DNA from: Impatiens glandulifera
Taxonomy: Eukaryota; Streptophyta; Magnoliopsida; Ericales; Balsaminaceae
NCBI RefSeq assembly: GCF_907164915.1
Contig: NC_061870.1
Coordinates: forward strand, 3,500,273-3,564,272
Direction: 5' to 3'
Length of the DNA: 64,000 bases
Shown here piece after piece: positions 58,443 to 64,000 of this stretch (the first letter of the stretch is position 1; each line of letters opens with the position of its first letter). The translations under genes and the position numbers were made by a program. A model generated the notes under the pieces. It saw nothing but the letters and a program-made list of their open reading frames with translations, was not told where the DNA came from and searched no databases.

Positions 58443-59034
58443 TAATATTGAAATCCCGGAAGACACAAAAAGATTAATAATCCAAACTCTACAAAACTCA
58501 GAATCTGAAGAATCTGATTCAGATTCAATACCTAGTGATTCTGAAATAGATGACCTAGATAATGAAAACATTTCTGAATCAAGCTCGGAAGACTCTGAAT
58601 GTGAGCCTTGTCGATCAGGATTAAGTTGTCCTAAAAAAGAAACAAATAACCTAGATCAAAATATTGACAAATCAGAATTATACAGAATCATATCTCAATT
58701 TTCAGATATGAAAGTTAATGTTTTAACATCAAATCATGCTTTTGAATTACTAAAAGCCATCAAAGACCCAGAATTAAGAATGCAGATCATAGATCAGTTT
58801 AATTTTGAAGAAGGAACTTCATCTTCTAAATATGAAGAGCCAGAAGAAAAGAGGTTCAATTATAATGATCATAATAAATCTTACAGTATGAGTGAAGTAA
58901 TGAATCAACTTAGACACAAGATTCAAAACAAAAAAGAGAATACAACTCTCACAAATCTTTACAAAGAAATTAATAATTTAAAGGAAGAAATTAAGATATT
59001 AAAAAAAAGAACATCATACAAGAGTCTAGAATAA
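58443..59034 (+). pseudogene. Acidic linker of the pararetroviral polyprotein, +1 frame
   Basis: Continues the polyprotein in another frame after the A-run at about 58430-58438. Ser/Glu/Asp-rich (SESEESDSDSIPSDSEIDD), then a helical part with SELYRIISQFSDMKVNVL and a Lys/Glu coiled coil. Ends at TAA 59032, after a second A-run (about 59001-59008) where the original frame seems to return. No catalytic motif; the acidic part resembles capsid-flanking regions of caulimovirids in general composition. Confidence 0.65.
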
Positions 59035-59036
59035 CT

Positions 59037-60152
59037 AAGCTTGAGGATAAACCTAGCGAAAATAATCAATATAATGACAACAAAGCAGAAATTAAAGAAA
59101 ATATCTTCTCAGAAAATTTTTTATCCACAATAGAAATGATTAAATCCCAAAAATGGCACATAAAAATATCACTCCTAATAGATAATCATTATACAAGGTC
59201 ATTTACTGCTCTTGTTGATAGCGGAGTAGATTTAAATATTATTCAGGAAGGACTAATCCCTACTAGGTATTTTCATAAAACAAGTCATACCCTGTGGCAT
59301 GCAGGGGGGGATAAACTCCAAATCCAATATAAGCTTCCAAAAGCCTATATATGTACTGATAATAAATGCATTCCTCAAAGTTTTATACTTGCTAAAGATA
59401 TATCAAATCAGGTCATACTTGGAACCCCATTCTTAAACACAATCTATCCTATTAAGATGATTAATAATAAAGGTATTACAGGAACCTTCCAGAAATATGA
59501 TATTTTTCTAGAATTTATTGTGGAACCGTTTACTAAAATGTTACATAGTATATATGATAATATCAAAGCAAAAGAAGATCAAATATACTTTCTAAAGCAA
59601 GAAATAAGTCTAATAACAATAGATGAACAACTAGAAAATCCAAAATTACAAGAAAAAATAGCTCTGCTAAAAGACCAACTTTCAATAGATATTTGTAATG
59701 AACATCATAATGCATTCTGGGATAGAAAGAAACATATAGTTTCACTACCATATGAGGAATCTTTTAATGAAAATAATATTCCTACAAAGGCAAGACCTTG
59801 CCAAATGAATTCAAAATATCTGGAATTATGCAAAAAGGAGATAGATGCACTATTGCAGAAGGGGTTAATAAGTCCATCACAATCACCCTGGTCATGTACG
59901 GCTTTCTATGTAAATAAACATTCAGAAGTCGAAAGAGGCGTGCCAAGGTTAGTAATAAACTACAAACCCCTAAACAAAGTATTAAAATGGATCAGGCACC
60001 CAATTCCTAATAAAAAGGATCTGTTAGATAGACTATATGATAGTTTAATATTTTCAAAGTTTGACTTAAAATCAGGATATTGGCAAATTCAGATTGAAAA
60101 ATATGACAGGTATAAAACAGCATTCAATGTCCCTATAGGACATTATGAATGA
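59037..60152 (+). pseudogene. Pararetroviral protease and RT N-terminal half
   Basis: Aspartic protease around 59200-59260 with LVDSGVDLNII (the usual DSGA shows V for A) and a later VILGTPFL flap-like motif. RT follows from about 59700: IPTKARPCQMN, LVINYKPLNKVL, PIPNKKDLLDRL and FSKFDLKSGYWQIQI, the last carrying the first catalytic Asp. It stops at TGA 60150-60152 where the family has a Trp (between GHYE and NVMPFGLKNAP). The enzyme would copy viral RNA into DNA. Confidence 0.88.
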
Positions 60153-61076
60153 AATGTAATGCCATTTGGATTAAAAAATGCTCCATCCGAATTTCAAAAA
60201 ATTATGAATAATATCTTTAATCCTTATAGCACATTTATAATTGTTTACATTGATGACATATTAGTTTATTCAAAAACAATTGAAACTCATTTTAAACATT
60301 TAAATATGTTCAAAACAATAATAACTCAAAATGGACTAGTAATTTCTAAACCAAAAATGGATCTTTTCAAAACAAGAATAAGGTTTTTAGGTCATATCAT
60401 TGAAAAGGGAAATATTACTCATATTAATAGAAACATAGAATTTGCGGGAAAATTCCCTAATATGATCACTGATAAAACACAATTACAAAGATTTTTAGGC
60501 AGCCTAAATTATGTGGCTCCATACTATAAAAATCTAACAGAAGATACATCAATCTTATATGAAAGACTGAAGAAGAATCCAAAACCATGGTCAAAACATC
60601 ATACAGAGGCTATTAAAAGAATTAAAAATAAAGTAAAGGTACTTCCTTGTTTAATGATAAGTAACCCAAATTGGGAAAAGGTAATTGACATTGATGCTTC
60701 TGACATATGATTTGGAGGAATACTAACTCAATTAGATCCAGAAACAAAACAGGTCTATCTTGTCAGGTTCCATTCAGGGAAATGGAACAATTCTCAAAAG
60801 AACTATGCGACAGTCGCCAAAGAAATTCTGGCGATAGTCAAATGTGTTTTAAAATTCCAAGATGATTTATATAATCAAAAATTTATTATACGAACAGATT
60901 GCAATGCAGCTAAATTCATGTTCCAGAAAGATTTTAAACATGATGTATCAAAACAAATGTTCGCCAGATGGCAAGCTCATTTAGCCCCATTCAATTATGA
61001 AATAATATACAAAAAAGGGATAAATAATAATCTTCCTGATTTCTTGACCCGTGAATTTTTAAATTTACAGGAATGA
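60153..61076 (+). pseudogene. Pararetroviral RT C-terminal half and RNase H
   Basis: Continues in the same frame: MPFGLKNAPSEFQKIMNN, active site YIDDILVYSK at 60247-60276, GLVISKPKMDLFKTRIRFLG and TQLQRFLGSLNY. TGA 60708-60710 again replaces a Trp, in SDI-FGGIL at the start of RNase H. RNase H then reads KNYATVAKEILAIVKCV and NLPDFLTREFL. The frame ends at TGA 61074-61076, overlapping the ATG of the next ORF. Confidence 0.88.
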
Positions 61077-62392
61077 GCGGAAGGGGTTATGAATCTTTCT
61101 CTAATAGAAGAAGAGGATCCTCCTCTATCAGAGGAAGAGGTCGGGGCAGAGCACCAGAGATGATATCTCAGTATGGTAAACAAAAGCTCATAGCAATGGA
61201 TCTATCCCAAAGTACGGACAGTCAAAATGACAATCCAACGTACGCCAGAATACTGGGAGATTAAGAATCAGAATCTAATAATATTGGATTTATGAGAAAT
61301 GAATATAAAGAAATTATATTTCTCCTAGAAGAAAAGGACCTCAAATGGAAGAGTGGGCCATGGACAATAATGCAAAGGTATTTGGATAATACATCCACAC
61401 CATCAAGAACTTACAAGACCTGAATATTCTACGAACAAATACTTATTCAAAGTGGGTCATGTGAAATATCACATTTCTGTGGGGCAAACAAAGAAATTTA
61501 TAATTTTAGCAAAATAATAATAAAAAAGACAATTTCGTTGGAAGATTGGGGAATATCCCCAATGAAAGAAAGAGAATTGTCGTTTAATAAGACGACAACA
61601 ATCAAATTTAATTATTGGGATTATTGTGATGCTTTCACTAAGGCACTAAATTATGAGAATAATAAATATAAACATTCCTGGTTCATCAAGGTATGTGCAA
61701 ATGTCTATAGAGGAGATATTCCCCACTGGTTCATAGACTGGTTTTACTGTTTTGGTCCTAGCCCAAAGGTTTTACCAGAAGAAATCAAGGTCCTATTTGA
61801 TAAATGGAGCGAGGTATCTCCCCAGCTTCTGAGAAAACAAGAAGCTAATTTATATATTGAAGGAAATAGCTTCATGTTTCTTTTTACTGAATTTTCCATT
61901 CCGTGGATTTGAAAATGGATTCCTGAATTTGGTTATACCAAAACAGGCATTCCCTGTTTGTTTAGGTCATCTCATTATAAATTTTGGGATAAAATGATGA
62001 GAATAGATCAGGAAACAAATGAGTGATTCGGGAAGGAGACAATGGACCTCCTACACCAACAAATAAGTATGTATGAAGAAAAACGACAAGTAGCGGAAGC
62101 ACCGTCCCCGTTTGATTATATCTCCAAAAAATTTCGAATGAGGTCAGAGAACTTATCAAAGAGTCAGATGATATCTGCATATATTGAAGAAATGAAGAAA
62201 GACTTTATGTCTAAATTTGAAGATGATAATAAATCAAACAAATCAGATTCAACTATGGCATCTGATTATCTCCAAGACGCTCAAAGTGATGTCGCCATTG
62301 AAGACATTTTCGAAGCAATCAAAGACACCTTGGTTGAAAAAAATTCAAGAAAAGACGTTGGATCATCATCATCCAGCCAGTTCAAAATTTAA
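61073..62392 (+). pseudogene. Last pararetroviral ORF (transactivator position)
   Basis: ATG 61073 overlaps the polymerase stop as ATGA, a usual termination-reinitiation arrangement. One frame of 440 codons to TAA 62390, broken by TAA 61262, TGA 61421, TGA 61910 and TGA 62024. It starts with an Arg/Gly-rich tail (RGYESFSNRRRGSS, RGRGRGR), has a Trp-rich core (WGISPMKERELSF, KFNYWDYCDAFTKAL, HSWFIKVC, IPHWFIDWFYCFGP) and ends in an acidic Ser-rich region. The position matches the translational transactivator of caulimovirids, but the sequence does not let me confirm that role. Confidence 0.65.
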
Positions 62393-62398
62393 AGGGAA

Positions 62399-62516
62399 AC
62401 AAGATCCGAAAGATGCGGAAAAAACTTATCCCGGGAATCCCGGGAGGTACTATTTGCAGAAGAAGAAGACAAGATCCGTAGTTTGCGGATAAAACTTATC
62501 CCGGGAATCCCAGGAG
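62399..62516. repeat. Duplicated 48-bp block upstream of the pararetroviral promoter
   Basis: 62399-62446 and 62469-62516 match at 42 of 48 positions, offset 70 bp. Each contains ACAAGATCCG, TGCGGA and TTATCCCGGGAATCCC with a CCCGGG centre. Confidence 0.85.
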
Positions 62517-62551
62517 TCACTGTTCAAGTTTTTAACTTTTGTTTAAATGTT

Positions 62552-62691
62552 TTACTATAAATAGTTGTTTATGTTGGGTTGGAAGGGGAGGCGAAAACGA
62601 CCCCTGAAGTTTGTATTGTACTCTCTCTCTCTCTATTGTACTCTCTATCACCATCACCCAGTTGTAATATATTTGAAGTATCATCAATAAA
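62552..62691 (+). promoter_or_regulatory. Pararetroviral promoter and poly(A) signal
   Basis: TATAAATAG at 62556-62564, a CT-rich leader (62620-62650) and AATAAA at 62686-62691, 130 bp after the TATA box. A TATA box followed at this distance by a poly(A) signal matches the terminally redundant transcript of pararetroviruses. Confidence 0.6.
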
Positions 62692-62759
62692 AATTTGGAG
62701 GACAGTGTGTTTATCCTTCAATTCCGGGTACGTTTCCAATCTTACTACGTATTTAATTA

Positions 62760-62999
62760 TTTGCTTTAAATGTCAAGTCTAATAGGCTAATCAAATTAGG
62801 TGTTGATCATGACCGCTAACTACCCTACCTATAAAAAAATGAAAGCTTATCTTAGAAGTTTGAATGGACATCTGGCATGGATTTGAAGTGTTGATCCCTT
62901 TTATAAAATGGTACTTTAATTTTGTGTTCCTATTTAGTCCTATTTAGCCACTGTTTAGGCATGTTGGACATTATGGAACTTTAAATTAAAGTTAAGTAT

Positions 63000-63054
<55 letters not shown>

Positions 63055-64000
63055 ATAAATATATATATATAAATATATATAAATATATAAATATATAAAT
63101 ATATATATATATAATTTAATATATATTTATATATATATATATATTTATATATATAATATAATAACGCTTAAGTTTAAAAAGCTTTAAATTAGCGGGTACT
63201 CGCACCAAGTGTACGACCCACTTTATGAGACAAACTAAATCGGGTTATTGAATCCGTTAACCCATGAATCAAAAAAACGAATTATAAAATAATATAAAGA
63301 GTCACCAACTAAAACATTATATTAAAGAAGATGATAATTCTTTAAAATTATTAGTTTCATGTTAATTAAATTGATTTTAAAATAAATTTTTTATTTTGGT
63401 TAAAATATATAATTTTTATTTTCTCTCAATATTTATTATATGCACCATTATTTTAATTTTTAATAAATTTAATATAATTATAAATTAGATTTTAAAATAT
63501 TTTTACTTAGTCTTTAATTAAAATTTCTAAATAATTTTATACTTTATATAATTAATTAATTTTCTTTTATTCATTATATCTTTTATCTATTATTCTATTA
63601 TTTTAACTTGTTAATTAATTTAATATCATTATATATTAGATTTTAAAATTATTTTTATTAAAGTTTTAATTCAAATTTCTAAATAATTTATTAAAAAAAT
63701 ATTTTTATACCTTCTTTTCATATTTATTATTTTACGATTAATAAAAAAAATTTTATTCATTATATACTTGATCTATTATTCAATAACAATGATTAAATAT
63801 TTATGCATACATAAAATTTTAAATTAAATTCAACAATTAGTGGTTAAAAGACTCACATTTCATATTTGAGACTAGAGTTCGAATCAATTGAGGCGAATTT
63901 ATAAATACTAAATGAAATGATGGTGCATGTGGGTGTGAATTGCAAATTTGAGGGATGAGAGAATGATGCATAATGAGAAATCAATTAGAGAATGTTTAAA
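62760..64000. other. AT-rich intergenic DNA
   Basis: (TA)n with TTTATA interruptions at 62999-63160, then a possible Helitron-like fragment (63160-63290: AACGCTTAAGTTTAAAAAGC, ACCCA/GGGTTATTG words). 63360-63830 has AT-rich loosely repeated blocks like 890-1800. No gene. Confidence 0.5.

Larger units (their letters stand above)
57174..62392 (+). other. Endogenous pararetrovirus (caulimovirid-like), degenerate
   Basis: Capsid-like, protease, RT and RNase H regions without an integrase and without LTRs, then another ORF and a promoter/poly(A) region. This is the plan of a plant DNA pararetrovirus copied into the genome. At least six in-frame stops and two frameshifts show that it is an old, inactive copy. 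No movement protein is seen, so it is also incomplete, or linearised elsewhere than usual. Confidence 0.8.

Noticed and set aside
62999..63160. Palindromic TA-rich tract as a replication origin
   Set aside because: Simple (TA)n with interruptions; several similar tracts occur elsewhere in the window.

Overview
This is plant nuclear DNA, very AT-rich and dominated by transposable elements. The only intact cellular gene is a plant-type cytosolic ribosomal protein S16 (uS9) gene at 6125-6571, whose promoter carries site II motifs and a telo-box. Everything else I recognise is a transposon, a retrotransposon, an endogenous pararetrovirus or a captured gene fragment. The organism is a eudicot. A long retrotransposon ORF at 50013-53387 reminds me of a repeat protein abundant in Gesneriaceae (Lamiales), so an asterid is my guess; that rests on memory.

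Layout. 1-4520: LTR-like sequence, TA tracts and two facing Copia relics. 5960-6571: the RPS16 gene. 6993-21920: a candidate Mutator-like element with captured exon-like pieces, split by Copia A (8418-17344), which is itself split by Copia B (10416-14328, minus), and by the largely non-coding Copia C (17796-21843). 22659-34609: an En/Spm (CACTA) element with TNP2-, DUF4216- and TnpA-like genes, split by Copia E (25477-30270). 34613-37754: a low-coding repeat unit with a small Helitron-like insert. 37760-41974 (minus): Copia D, sister of Copia C. 42130-43880: another copy of the low-coding repeat unit, in inverse orientation, with a glycosyltransferase-43 fragment. 44099-47168: a hAT transposon and a non-autonomous hAT side by side with overlapping target duplications. 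47931-48860: Helitron-like sequence and a 36-bp tandem repeat. 48861 to about 54896: a 5'-truncated SIRE-like Copia with a long extra ORF and an LTR holding a 47-bp tandem array. 55692-56213: a hAT MITE. 57174 to about 62700: a degenerate caulimovirid-like endogenous pararetrovirus (capsid, protease/RT/RNase H, last ORF, promoter). 62760-64000: AT-rich DNA.

Insertion order can be read from target-site duplications found by eye: GTTGG (B in A), ATTTT (C), GATAT (E in CACTA), TTGTA (D), ACT (CACTA), ATTATATC and ATCACAAC (two hATs), ATATTAAC (hAT MITE). Nearly all element coding regions carry stops or frameshifts, so the window reads as layered decaying insertions beside one housekeeping gene, not as a working multi-gene system.
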